From an uncultured Alphaproteobacteria bacterium (GTDB taxonomy: Bacteria > Pseudomonadota > Alphaproteobacteria > Micavibrionales > Micavibrionaceae), in contig CAMLJM010000049.1 in the NCBI GenBank assembly GCA_946480475.1, forward strand, positions 1 to 10,819: 10,819 nucleotides of DNA, in the 5' to 3' direction. The notes under the pieces are model-generated. The model made no database searches, was not told the DNA's origin, and saw nothing but the letters and a program-made list of their open reading frames with translations. A program made the position numbers and the translations under genes. The stretch's first letter is position 1. The number at the start of each line of letters is the position of its first letter. Positions 1-7,447 of this stretch are shown in pieces.

Positions 1-21
1 CCCAGAATAAAGGTTTATGTT

Positions 22-570
22 ATGTCGAATTTGGCCGAAAAGAGTGCGATGACTTTTACACCTAAATCCAGCTATTCCTACGACGATTTGATCGAATGTG
101 GGCACGGGAAATTGTTCGGTCCCGGTAATGCAAAACTGCCATTACCACCGATGCTTATGTTTGACCGCATCACAGAAATTTCTGCGACGGGTGGGGCTCA
201 TGATAAGGGCTTCCTGAAGGCTGAGTTTGATATCAAGCCATCACTATGGTTCTTTGAATGTCACTTTGAAGGTGATCCGGTGATGCCGGGCTGCCTTGGT
301 CTGGATTCCCTGTGGCAATTGCTGGGCTTTTATCTCGGCTGGACAGGTGCGCCGGGTTCTGGCCGTGCTCTGGGACTTGGTGAGTTGAAATTCACCGGTC
401 AGGTTCTACCTGAAACGAAACTGGTCCAATACAACATCGAAATCAAGCGTGTGATCAATCGCAAGCTGGTTCTTGGTGTTGCTGATGGGCAGGTTATTGC
501 CGATGGCAAAGTTATCTATGAAGCGACCGATCTTAAAGTCGGTCTGTTCGATAACCCGCGCTCTCTATAG
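22..570 (+). CDS. fabA: 3-hydroxydecanoyl-ACP dehydratase/isomerase
   Basis: This 182-residue protein is the bifunctional FabA. It dehydrates 3-hydroxyacyl-ACP and isomerises trans-2-decenoyl-ACP to cis-3-decenoyl-ACP, the branch point to unsaturated fatty acids; it is a cytosolic homodimer with a hot-dog fold. The sequence aligns with E. coli FabA over its whole length. The active-site segment around residues 80-100 ([20 protein letters not shown]) contains the catalytic His81 and Asp95, which correspond to His70 and Asp84 of E. coli. The conserved KFTGQVLP (residues 123-130) and the C-terminal DLKVGLF follow. The protein has about ten extra N-terminal residues compared with E. coli. The ATG at 22 is preceded by AAAGG at 9-13 with good spacing; an internal ATG at 49 is an alternative. 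It is the first of three closely spaced fab genes, with fabB beginning 29 bases after the stop. Its promoter is outside or at the very edge of the window. Confidence 0.97.
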   Translation: MSNLAEKSAMTFTPKSSYSYDDLIECGHGKLFGPGNAKLPLPPMLMFDRITEISATGGAHDKGFLKAEFDIKPSLWFFECHFEGDPVMPGCLGLDSLWQLLGFYLGWTGAPGSGRALGLGELKFTGQVLPETKLVQYNIEIKRVINRKLVLGVADGQVIADGKVIYEATDLKVGLFDNPRSL

Positions 571-599
571 TTTTCCTTCTATCGAAAGGATTTTATCCT

Positions 600-1841
600 A
601 TGCCGATTCAACCAAACGCACGTCGTGTCGTTGTCACTGGTCTGGGCATTGTGTCCTGCATTGGTAATAACGCTGAAGAGGTAACAGCTTCCCTGAAAGC
701 AGGTAAGTCTGGTATTACGTTCTCCGAGGATTATGCCGCAAAGGGGTTCCGTTCTCAGGTATACGGTAAGCCAAATATCAATCTGCAGGAAAAAATTGAT
801 CGCCGCCTGTTCCGCTTTATGGGTGAGGCCGCTGCGTATACGCACCTCTCTATGGAACAAGCTGTGGCTGATGCAGGTTTGACGCCTGAGCAAATCAGCA
901 ATGTTCGCACGGGCGCTATTGTAGGTTCTGGCGGCCCGTCCACTCATTACCAGGTAGAGGCAGCCAAGACAGTTGTTGAAACCGGAAGCCCTAAGAAGAT
1001 CGGCCCGTTTGCCGTGCCCAAATGTATGTCTTCAACGACATCGGCCACGCTCTGCACGAACTTCAAGATTAAGGGTGTCAACTACTCGATTTCATCTGCA
1101 TGCTCAACCTCTGCGCACTGCATTGGCAATGCTGCTGAAATGATTGCCTGGGGTAAACAGGATATTATGTTTGCCGGCGGGGGCGAAGATCTCGACTGGA
1201 CACTATCATGTCTGTTCGACGCCATGGGTGCGATGTCATCAAAATATAATGAGACGCCTGATAAGGCTTCCCGTGCTTATGATGCAAACCGTGATGGCTT
1301 TGTAATCGCGGGCGGCGGCGGCATTCTGGTTCTTGAGGAACTAGAGCACGCGAAAGCGCGTGGCGCCAAGATTTATGCCGAACTCGTGGGTTATGGCGCG
1401 ACATCAGACGGCGAAGACATGGTGGCGCCAAATGGCGAAGGTGCCGTACGCTGCATGCAGCAGGCACTTTCCACTGTGACAACGCCTGTGACCTATATCA
1501 ATACACACGGCACATCGACACCTGTGGGCGATATCAAGGAAATAGGTGCGATTCGTGAAGTGTTCACAGGTAAGGATATCCCGCATATCAGCTCGACCAA
1601 ATCGATGACGGGTCACTGCCTCGGCGGTGCCGGCGTGATGGAAGCCATTTACTGCCTGCTGATGATGAAGGATAATTTTGTGGCTCCGAGTATTAACGTC
1701 GAAACTATCGATCCGGATATGGCGGATATGCCTATTGCCCGTCAGCGCATCGATAATGTTGAACATCAAACAATTCTTTCAAACAGCTTTGGCTTTGGCG
1801 GTACCAACTGCACACTGGCTTTTGCGCGTTATCAGGGGTAA
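600..1841 (+). CDS. fabB: beta-ketoacyl-ACP synthase I
   Basis: This 413-residue condensing enzyme extends acyl-ACP by two carbons using malonyl-ACP. With FabA it is needed for unsaturated fatty acid synthesis. The Cys-His-His triad is intact: the nucleophile Cys168 lies in [14 protein letters not shown], His303 in [11 protein letters not shown], and His339 in [12 protein letters not shown], with Lys334 in the same segment. A glycine-rich FGFGGTN near residues 397-403 closes the C-terminal thiolase-fold half. The length matches FabB (about 406 residues) and the position beside fabA favours FabB over FabF. AAAGGA about nine bases before the ATG at 600 supports the start. The stop is six bases before the fabI start, so the two are probably translationally coupled. 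Confidence 0.96.
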   Translation: MPIQPNARRVVVTGLGIVSCIGNNAEEVTASLKAGKSGITFSEDYAAKGFRSQVYGKPNINLQEKIDRRLFRFMGEAAAYTHLSMEQAVADAGLTPEQISNVRTGAIVGSGGPSTHYQVEAAKTVVETGSPKKIGPFAVPKCMSSTTSATLCTNFKIKGVNYSISSACSTSAHCIGNAAEMIAWGKQDIMFAGGGEDLDWTLSCLFDAMGAMSSKYNETPDKASRAYDANRDGFVIAGGGGILVLEELEHAKARGAKIYAELVGYGATSDGEDMVAPNGEGAVRCMQQALSTVTTPVTYINTHGTSTPVGDIKEIGAIREVFTGKDIPHISSTKSMTGHCLGGAGVMEAIYCLLMMKDNFVAPSINVETIDPDMADMPIARQRIDNVEHQTILSNSFGFGGTNCTLAFARYQG

Positions 1842-1847
1842 TCAGCC

Positions 1848-2693
1848 GTGTCAGAAACAATCCAGGTGAATAAAAACGGTTTGATGGCGGGCAAGCGTGG
1901 CCTGGTCATGGGGGTGGCAAATGATCATTCCATCGCTTGGGGCATTGCGAAGGCTCTACGTGAGCAGGGTGCCGAGCTGGCTTTCACTTATCAGGGAGAT
2001 TCCCTGAAAAAGCGCGTCGAACCGTTGGCAAAGGAAGCAGGTTCCGATTTCATCCTGGATTGTGATGTTGTCAACGAAGCGCAGATCGACGAAGTATTCA
2101 AATCTATCGAGAGTAAATGGGGCAAGATCGATTTCCTCGTTCATGCGGTGGCTTATTCCAACAAGGAAGAACTGAAGGGCCGTTACGTCGATACGACGCT
2201 CGAAAACTTCCTGAATACCATGCACATTTCTTGCTACTCCTTCACGTCCGTGATGCGTCGCGCTGCTCCCCTGATGCAGGACGGTGGTTCAGCGATCACA
2301 CTCAGTTACTACGGTGCTGAAAAAGTAATGCCGAATTACAATGTGATGGGTGTAGCAAAAGCCGCGCTGGAGGCTTCAACGCGTTACCTGGCTGCTGATC
2401 TTGGTCCGCAGGGTATCCGCGTCAATGCGGTTTCGGCTGGCCCGATGCGTACGCTGGCTGGCTCTGCCATCGGTAGCGCCCGCGTGACCTATAAATATAA
2501 TCTCCTGACCGCCCCATTGCGCCGCGCTGTTGAATTAGAAGAACTGGGTGGTACGGCCATATATCTGCTGTCCAAGCTGGGCGGAGCCGTGACAGGTGAA
2601 ACACACTATGTCGATTGTGGTTTCAATGCTCTTGGCATGCCGCAAAATCTGAACGAGGTTCTGGGTGCTATGGGTGGTAATGGCAAAGAGTAG
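1848..2693 (+). CDS. fabI: enoyl-ACP reductase (NADH), FabI type
   Basis: This 281-residue short-chain dehydrogenase-type enoyl-ACP reductase carries out the last reduction of each fatty acid elongation cycle. The N-terminal cofactor-binding segment GVANDHSIAWGIA (residues 22-34) has the FabI form of the Rossmann motif. The catalytic region SYYGAEKVMPNYNVMGVAK contains Tyr154, Tyr164 and Lys171, equivalent to Tyr146, Tyr156 and Lys163 of E. coli. SAGPMRTLA (residues 197-205) and the C-terminal VDCGFN segment are also typical. The start is a GTG at 1848; the AGGGG at about 1833-1837, inside the end of fabB, can serve as ribosome binding site. At positions matching E. coli Gly93 and Phe203, both tied to triclosan response, this protein has Ala102 and Ala211. 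Its TAG stop directly abuts the stop codon of the convergent gene. Confidence 0.96.
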   Translation: MSETIQVNKNGLMAGKRGLVMGVANDHSIAWGIAKALREQGAELAFTYQGDSLKKRVEPLAKEAGSDFILDCDVVNEAQIDEVFKSIESKWGKIDFLVHAVAYSNKEELKGRYVDTTLENFLNTMHISCYSFTSVMRRAAPLMQDGGSAITLSYYGAEKVMPNYNVMGVAKAALEASTRYLAADLGPQGIRVNAVSAGPMRTLAGSAIGSARVTYKYNLLTAPLRRAVELEELGGTAIYLLSKLGGAVTGETHYVDCGFNALGMPQNLNEVLGAMGGNGKE

Positions 2694-3740
2694 TCAGGAT
2701 GAGTGTGATGGTGCAGGCATAAGATTCCGCACCATCCAGCCGCTAATTTGCCAGAGGGCATAAGTTGTAATGATAGCCAGGTAACCATCCACAGCATAAT
2801 GCCAGCCCAGATAAACCGATCCCAATAAGATCAGCACAAAGAACATAATAAACAACCATTCGTGCTTATTCTTGATCTCACGTGCAAGCAACCAGAACAG
2901 CAGGGCGGTCGAAACGTGAATACTGGGCATGGCTGATATACCGCCACCAATCATGGACTGGTTTTTAGATGCCGCATTCCAGACCAAATTCTGGGTATCG
3001 ACGGCAAAAATCTTATAGATTTTATTGGCATCATTTAGATGTGCCATAAGCGGTGCATAATAATCGGACCCAGTCAGGCGTTCAAAAAAGCAAGGGCCTG
3101 CGGATGAGAATATCGTTGCCAGCAATGTGCCGTTAATGGCCCAGACCAGGACGAAAGCAAAAAAGAACTGCATACGCTCAACGGGGTGCGCCTTACTGAA
3201 TAATTGCCAGTATAAGGCAACGAATACGGCCACTAACCAGACATTATAATTTACGTTCAACGCATAAGTAATAATCGGGAAATGAAAGATCGGGGCCAAT
3301 AGACGCCAGGGGTCAATGCCAAAATGCAAAAAGTTATCGAGGGCCGCAAATTCATGATCCCATGAGAAGGGGTTCAGGCCCGGTATCATTTCCTTCATGC
3401 TGGTAAAGGCGGAGAAAAAGAATACAAATCCCACAAAAACCGGGATGGCGCGCAAAAGTCGTTCGGTGTTCAGTGGTCCGCGACGCCAGTCGTCCCAAAT
3501 GTAGCGTGCCAGCTTGGGCGGGCGAATACTGACCATGATCCATAGAATGCGGAAGCACGCATAGAAGAGGTATATCAGCGCCAGCCCGCCTGTCATGATG
3601 GCGCATTTTTCAAGATACATAAATGTATGGAAACGCTCACCCAAACCATAACTGTGGGCCACGGCAGCACTAATGGCTGTATACAAAGCCACCAGCAGCA
3701 AAAAAACATATTCGACGCGTTTAAAAGGCAGGAAGCGCAC
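2694..3740 (-). CDS. PAP2 superfamily (Aur1-like) integral membrane phosphatase/phosphotransferase
   Basis: This 348-residue polytopic membrane protein has hydrophobic segments near residues 12-30, 45-70, 100-115, 150-180, 190-210, 270-287, 295-312 and 317-335. The C-terminal half carries two PAP2 signatures: GGGISAMPSIHVSTAL (residues 265-280, His275) and GWHYAVDGYLA (residues 312-322, His314 and Asp318). These are the catalytic histidine and aspartate motifs of membrane phosphatases and of inositol phosphorylceramide synthase-like enzymes. SAGPCFFERL (residues 213-222) is a further conserved-looking segment. From the family, it probably moves or removes a phosphate or phospho-headgroup on a lipid at the membrane; the substrate is unknown. 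The start is GTG (reverse complement of 3738-3740), preceded by AAGGA at eight bases; no earlier methionine is suitable. The gene converges on fabI with zero spacing and lies downstream of the mscL terminator. Confidence 0.82.
   Translation of the reverse strand: MRFLPFKRVEYVFLLLVALYTAISAAVAHSYGLGERFHTFMYLEKCAIMTGGLALIYLFYACFRILWIMVSIRPPKLARYIWDDWRRGPLNTERLLRAIPVFVGFVFFFSAFTSMKEMIPGLNPFSWDHEFAALDNFLHFGIDPWRLLAPIFHFPIITYALNVNYNVWLVAVFVALYWQLFSKAHPVERMQFFFAFVLVWAINGTLLATIFSSAGPCFFERLTGSDYYAPLMAHLNDANKIYKIFAVDTQNLVWNAASKNQSMIGGGISAMPSIHVSTALLFWLLAREIKNKHEWLFIMFFVLILLGSVYLGWHYAVDGYLAIITTYALWQISGWMVRNLMPAPSHSS
2707..2736. other. Hairpin just after fabI stop, possible transcript 3' end
   Basis: GATGGTGC (2707-2714) and GCACCATC (2729-2736) form a perfect 8-base-pair stem around a 14-base loop, in which a GG/CC pair could extend the stem past a bulged A. 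It lies 13 bases after the fabI stop and inside the last codons of the convergent PAP2 gene. There is no T-run on either side, so it is not a standard intrinsic terminator. It could stabilise or define the 3' ends of either mRNA, or it may be a by-product of the coding sequence. Confidence 0.35.
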
Positions 3741-3777
3741 GGGAAGAGTCCTTCAAGAAACTTCCTTGATTCTAGGC

Positions 3778-3812
3778 AAAAAAAAGGGCCATGGCAACCG
3801 CCATAGCCCTTT
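3778..3812 (-). terminator. Intrinsic terminator of mscL
   Basis: Read on the minus strand, AGGGC-T-ATGGC, a GGTT loop, and GCCAT-G-GCCCT make an 11-pair stem with one U-G wobble, followed by eight U residues (3785 to 3778). It begins 15 bases beyond the mscL stop. The complementary strand has the C-A mismatch and only a short T-run, so it works best in the minus direction. The next minus-strand gene starts only 37 bases after the U-run. Confidence 0.9.
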
Positions 3813-3827
3813 CTAGAATATTGAATT

Positions 3828-4226
3828 CTATTTCTTCAGCAGGTCGCGGATTTCTTCCAGCAATACTTCCTGGCGCGGGGGCGGCGGCGCATCGGCGGCG
3901 CCTGTGTCTTGTTTACGTTTCAGGGCATTCATAACTTTGATAATCATGAACATAGCCCAGGCAACAATGATAAAGTTAACCAGTGTCTGGATAAACAGGC
4001 CATAATTGATTGTGACAGCTTCCACACCTTCAGAGGCTTCAATCATGGTCCACTTCAGTTTGCTGAAATCGACACGACCCATGATGTAACCAATCGGCGG
4101 CATGATAACGTCTTTGACCAGTGAATTAGTAATCGCACCAAAAGCTGTACCAATCACAATACCGACTGCCAAATCGATAACGTTGCCACGCATGGCGAAT
4201 TCGCGGAATTCATGAATGATTTTCAT
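3828..4226 (-). CDS. mscL: Large-conductance mechanosensitive channel
   Basis: This 132-residue protein is MscL, a homopentameric inner-membrane channel that opens under high membrane tension to release solutes during hypo-osmotic shock (E. coli protein about 136 residues). The N-terminal amphipathic helix MKIIHEFREFAMRGNVIDLAVG leads into TM1 (about residues 15-43), with the GIVIGTAFGAI pore-lining segment. After a periplasmic loop, TM2 spans about residues 76-100. A charged linker with a run of four prolines precedes the C-terminal cytoplasmic helix EVLLEEIRDLLKK. An open frame runs further upstream, but the ATG at 4226 is chosen because the protein begins like its family and GGGAG lies seven bases before it. 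Only 14 bases separate it from the glycerophosphodiesterase stop, so the two are co-transcribed. Confidence 0.96.
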   Translation of the reverse strand: MKIIHEFREFAMRGNVIDLAVGIVIGTAFGAITNSLVKDVIMPPIGYIMGRVDFSKLKWTMIEASEGVEAVTINYGLFIQTLVNFIIVAWAMFMIIKVMNALKRKQDTGAADAPPPPRQEVLLEEIRDLLKK

Positions 4227-4240
4227 TTTATACTCCCTGG

Positions 4241-4987
4241 TTAGTGTACGGTAAGAATGGCTTCTTTGATAATATCCGGCACATCGGTGAACACACCATC
4301 TACACCCCATGACTGCAAGGTACGGAAGCGTTGCGGATCATTGATCGTATAGGCAAGGACGGGTTTGCCAAGGTCAATAACTGCTTCTACCTGTTCGCGA
4401 TCTACCTTGTTGCCATTGATATTGATGGTGGCGGCCTCCAGATATTCGGCAAGCTCGCCCCAGTTTTCCGGCCATTCATCATCCAGCAACAAGCCACGAT
4501 GCCATTCCGGCGCCATTTCCATCGCTGTTTCTAGACTGACATGGGAGAAGCTGGAAATCAGCAGCTTGTCCGTATCATCCCAGTAACGGGAAAGAATATC
4601 GAGCGCCGCCTCAGCGGTTTGGATTTCACGTCCGGCACAGGGTTTAATTTCAAGGTTCAGACCCAGATTAAGATCTATAAGTAACTCCAGCGTTTCTTCC
4701 AGTGTTGGAATTTTGATTCCTGCGAAACTGTCGGCAAACCAGCTTCCAGCTTCCAGTTGTTTGATATCTTCGTAAGTTGTTTCCATTACAAGGCCTGAAC
4801 CATTCGTCGTGCGGTCCAGCTCGTCGTCATGGAATATGATGGCAACATCATCCTTGGTCAGCTTGACATCGAGTTCAACCCATGTGGCGCCAAGATCCGC
4901 GGCTGTCTTGATTGATTCAAGTGTGTTTTCCGGTGCATAACCGCAGGCGCCGCGGTGACCGATGATTTTGGGAAGTTTAAGAGCCAT
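4241..4987 (-). CDS. ugpQ: Glycerophosphodiester phosphodiesterase, cytosolic UgpQ-like
   Basis: This 248-residue TIM-barrel GDPD enzyme hydrolyses glycerophosphodiesters (deacylated phospholipids) to glycerol-3-phosphate and an alcohol. The catalytic signatures are in order: IIGHRGACGYAPENT (His11, Arg12, Glu20, Asn21), VELDVKLTKD (Glu38, Asp40), IFHDDELDRTTNG (His53), and NLEIKP (Glu113, Lys115). The C-terminal GVDGVFTDVPD is also typical. There is no signal peptide, so it resembles the cytosolic UgpQ rather than the periplasmic GlpQ; the symbol is by family resemblance and the natural substrate is not shown. An AGGA precedes the ATG. It lies between the pnp terminator, 14 bases upstream, and mscL, 14 bases downstream, so it appears to depend on readthrough or on a promoter overlapping the pnp 3' end. 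Confidence 0.9.
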   Translation of the reverse strand: MALKLPKIIGHRGACGYAPENTLESIKTAADLGATWVELDVKLTKDDVAIIFHDDELDRTTNGSGLVMETTYEDIKQLEAGSWFADSFAGIKIPTLEETLELLIDLNLGLNLEIKPCAGREIQTAEAALDILSRYWDDTDKLLISSFSHVSLETAMEMAPEWHRGLLLDDEWPENWGELAEYLEAATININGNKVDREQVEAVIDLGKPVLAYTINDPQRFRTLQSWGVDGVFTDVPDIIKEAILTVH

Positions 4988-5001
4988 ATCTCATTCCTAA
5001 T

Positions 5002-5036
5002 AAAAACCCGAAGAGAGTTCTCACTCGCTTCGGGTT
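5002..5036 (-). terminator. Intrinsic terminator of pnp
   Basis: On the minus strand ACCCGAAG, an unpaired C, GAG, the loop TGAGAA, CTC, an unpaired T and CTTCGGGT form a long GC-rich stem followed by five U residues (5006 to 5002). It begins 20 bases after the pnp stop and ends only 14 bases before the start codon of the next gene in the same direction. Confidence 0.85.
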
Positions 5037-5056
5037 CTTGTTTCTTCGTTTATTGA

Positions 5057-7207
5057 TTATGCTGACTCACGATCTTCGCGTGGTTCACGGGCTGGTTTTT
5101 CCTTAGGGGGAAGAACTTCGCCTGTTTCTTGATTTACACGTTTCATCGACAGTTTGATTTTGCCGCGATCATCGAAGCCAACCAACAGTACTTTCACTGT
5201 CTGGCCTTCCTGAACAACGTCTGTGGTTTTGGCAACACGCTGATCGGCCAGTTCGGAAATATGAACCAGACCGTCTTTGCCAGGCATGAAGTTTACGAAG
5301 GCGCCGAAGTCCGTTGTCTTGACGACTTTGCCGTCATACACAACACCGACTTCTGGTTCATCAGTAATGCCCTTGATGATCTTGATTGCTTCGTCGATGG
5401 CTTTCGCATCTGTTGCCGCCACTTTAACGGTGCCGTCATCTTCGATGTCGATTTTTGTGCCTGTTTTCTCGATGATCTCACGAATGACCTTGCCGCCCGT
5501 ACCGATAACGTCACGGATTTTGTCTTTTGGAATGGTCAGTGTGGCGATCTGTGGTGCAAACTCGCTCAGCTCTGTGCGTGCTTGTGTCATGGCTTTTGCC
5601 ATTTCACCCAGGATGTGCAGGCGGCCTTCACGAGCCTGCTTCACAGCAATGGTCATGATCTCTTCTGTGATGGAAGTGATCTTGATGTCCATTTGCAGAG
5701 CTGTAATGCCTTTTTCCGTACCGGCAACTTTGAAGTCCATGTCGCCGAGGTGATCTTCATCACCCAGGATGTCGGAAATAACGGCGAAGTCTTTACCTTC
5801 CTTGATCAGGCCCATCGCGATACCGGCGATAGGGCGTGGCAGAGGAACACCGGCATCCATCAGGGAGAGGGATGTGCCGCAGACGGTTGCCATCGAAGAA
5901 GAACCATTAGATTCAGTAATCTCAGATACTGTACGGATCGTGTATGGGAAGTCTTCGGCCTTCGGCAGCAGCGGGTTGATCGCACGCCATGCCAACTTGC
6001 CGTGGCCAATTTCACGACGGCCCGGGGAAGCCATGCGACCACACTCACCTACCGAGTATGGCGGGAAGTTGTAGTGCAGCATGAAGCGCTGTTTGTACTC
6101 ACCTGTCAGGCTGTCGATGATTTGCTCATCCTGACCTGTACCCAGTGTTGTCACCACCATCGCCTGTGTTTCGCCGCGTGTGAACAGGGCGGAACCATGT
6201 GTGCGCGGCAGAACGCCTACTTCGGAAACAATCGGACGTACTGTTTTGGTGTCACGGCCATCGATACGTGCGCCTTCTTTCAGGATACGGCCACGAACCA
6301 CAGCGGATTCCAGCAGGAAGAAGGCATTGCCAACAGCTTCCTTGCTGATTTCTTCAGTAACGAATTCAGCAACCGCTTTCTCACGGATCGCACCAACTTT
6401 CTCCTGGCGTGTCAGCTTCACTTTCTCAAGGTAAGCGTCACCCAGTTCCTTTTCGTACTTGGCTTTCAGGTTTTTGGTCATCTCAGCGATATGCGCTGGA
6501 ACCTGCGGAACATCCCACGGCTCTTTCGCGCACATTTCTGCAAGACCGATAATACCGTCGATGGCAGCCTGGAAGTGGTTCCAGCCGAACATAACAGCGC
6601 CCAGCATCACATCTTCGCTCAGTTCTTGCGCTTCGGATTCAACCATCAGCACGCCTTCTTTTGTACCGGCAACAACCAGGTCCAGAATTGACTTCTCAGA
6701 CTCCTGGATGGTGGGGTTCAGAACGTATTGACCATCGATATATGCAACGCGCGCTGCACCGATGGGGCCGAGGAATGGAATGCCTGAAATAGTCAGCGCC
6801 GCAGAGCAGCCAATCATGGCAACGATGTCGGCAGGGTTCTCAAGATCGTGAGACACAACAGTTGCGATCACCTGAACCTCGTTTAGGAAAGTTTCCGGGA
6901 ACAGCGGACGGATAGGACGGTCGATCAGACGTGATGTCAGTGTTTCGAATTCGCTCGGACGTGCTTCGCGTTTGAAGAATCCGCCCGGGATTTTACCAGC
7001 CGCATATGTTTTCTCTTGGTAGTGAACTGTCAGAGGGAAGAAGTCCTGGCCTTCTTTTACGCTGCGCGCGCCCACGGCTGTACACAGAACGGTTGTGCCA
7101 CCCATTGTGGCCATGACGGCACCGTCAGCCTGACGGGCGATTTTACCTGTTTCGAGTGTGACGGTTTTGCCGCCGAAGTCGAATTCTTTACGATAGACTT
7201 TAAACAT
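5057..7207 (-). CDS. pnp: Polyribonucleotide nucleotidyltransferase (PNPase)
   Basis: This 716-residue PNPase is a trimeric 3'-to-5' phosphorolytic exoribonuclease acting in mRNA decay (E. coli 711 residues). The first RNase PH-like domain covers about residues 10-145, then comes a helical linker region, and the second, catalytic RNase PH-like domain covers about 310-550. That domain contains [11 protein letters not shown] (Arg397, Arg398), ESNGSSSMA (residues 432-440), and [10 protein letters not shown] with Asp485 and Asp491, matching the catalytic acidic pair of E. coli. A KH domain follows with the [11 protein letters not shown] loop (residues 568-578), then an S1 domain at about 620-690 ([19 protein letters not shown]). 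The charged tail [13 protein letters not shown] may serve as a degradosome contact, but that is inference. The frame is open further upstream, but MFKVYRKEF is the family N-terminus and AAAGGA lies just before this ATG. rpsO is not directly upstream. Confidence 0.98.
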   Translation of the reverse strand: MFKVYRKEFDFGGKTVTLETGKIARQADGAVMATMGGTTVLCTAVGARSVKEGQDFFPLTVHYQEKTYAAGKIPGGFFKREARPSEFETLTSRLIDRPIRPLFPETFLNEVQVIATVVSHDLENPADIVAMIGCSAALTISGIPFLGPIGAARVAYIDGQYVLNPTIQESEKSILDLVVAGTKEGVLMVESEAQELSEDVMLGAVMFGWNHFQAAIDGIIGLAEMCAKEPWDVPQVPAHIAEMTKNLKAKYEKELGDAYLEKVKLTRQEKVGAIREKAVAEFVTEEISKEAVGNAFFLLESAVVRGRILKEGARIDGRDTKTVRPIVSEVGVLPRTHGSALFTRGETQAMVVTTLGTGQDEQIIDSLTGEYKQRFMLHYNFPPYSVGECGRMASPGRREIGHGKLAWRAINPLLPKAEDFPYTIRTVSEITESNGSSSMATVCGTSLSLMDAGVPLPRPIAGIAMGLIKEGKDFAVISDILGDEDHLGDMDFKVAGTEKGITALQMDIKITSITEEIMTIAVKQAREGRLHILGEMAKAMTQARTELSEFAPQIATLTIPKDKIRDVIGTGGKVIREIIEKTGTKIDIEDDGTVKVAATDAKAIDEAIKIIKGITDEPEVGVVYDGKVVKTTDFGAFVNFMPGKDGLVHISELADQRVAKTTDVVQEGQTVKVLLVGFDDRGKIKLSMKRVNQETGEVLPPKEKPAREPREDRESA

Positions 7208-7237
7208 TGATGTTCCTTTCATAAGAACAATGAATTT

Positions 7238-7267
7238 CACCCATGCCAAAAAGGCCCAATACGGGTG
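7238..7267 (-). promoter_or_regulatory. Stem-loop in the pnp leader
   Basis: On the minus strand CACCC pairs with GGGTG, with an inner GCC/GGC pair closing a TTTTT loop. It lies 31 bases upstream of the pnp start. There is no U-run, so it is not a terminator. In E. coli the pnp leader forms a stem-loop cut by RNase III and used for PNPase autocontrol. This shorter, interrupted hairpin could have a comparable role, but the sequence shows only that it can fold. Confidence 0.35.
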
Positions 7268-7381
7268 ATTGATTAAAATAGACGCTAGTGCGCGGGGGGG
7301 AGGAGTTCGGTGGACGATTAAAACCAGAAGGGCGGGTAATCTCTGAGCTTAACAGTCAACCGGAACACTTCCTTCGTGCCC

Positions 7382-7411
7382 TTGCGCCGACAGGGGATTT
7401 AATGCCATTAT
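7382..7411 (+). promoter_or_regulatory. Possible sigma70-type promoter of gpmA
   Basis: TTGCGC (7382-7387) and CATTAT (7406-7411) are separated by 18 bases, upstream of the gpmA ribosome binding site in the 240-base divergent gap with pnp. The match to consensus is moderate. No better pair was seen, and the gene must have a promoter in this gap because its upstream neighbour points the other way. Confidence 0.3.
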
Positions 7412-7447
7412 CCCGATCTAAAGTCAAAGGAAATGCTAGGATATACA

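Noticed and set aside
579..947. Minus-strand open frame over the start of fabB, and similar ones within fabB and fabI
   Set aside because: These are antisense to well-supported genes, with no motif and no ribosome binding site.
4227..4310. Upstream extension of mscL by 28 codons
   Set aside because: It overlaps the phosphodiesterase gene, encodes residues foreign to MscL, and the ATG at 4226 has a clear GGGAG before it and the family N-terminus.
5129..6691. A 520-codon open frame on the plus strand
   Set aside because: It lies fully antisense to pnp and its translation is rich in Cys, Phe and His in a way expected from the complement of a biased coding sequence. It has no family motif or suitable ribosome binding site.
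7208..7249. Upstream extension of pnp by 14 codons
   Set aside because: MFKVYRKEF is the normal PNPase N-terminus and has AAAGGA directly upstream; the extension would place that site inside the coding sequence.
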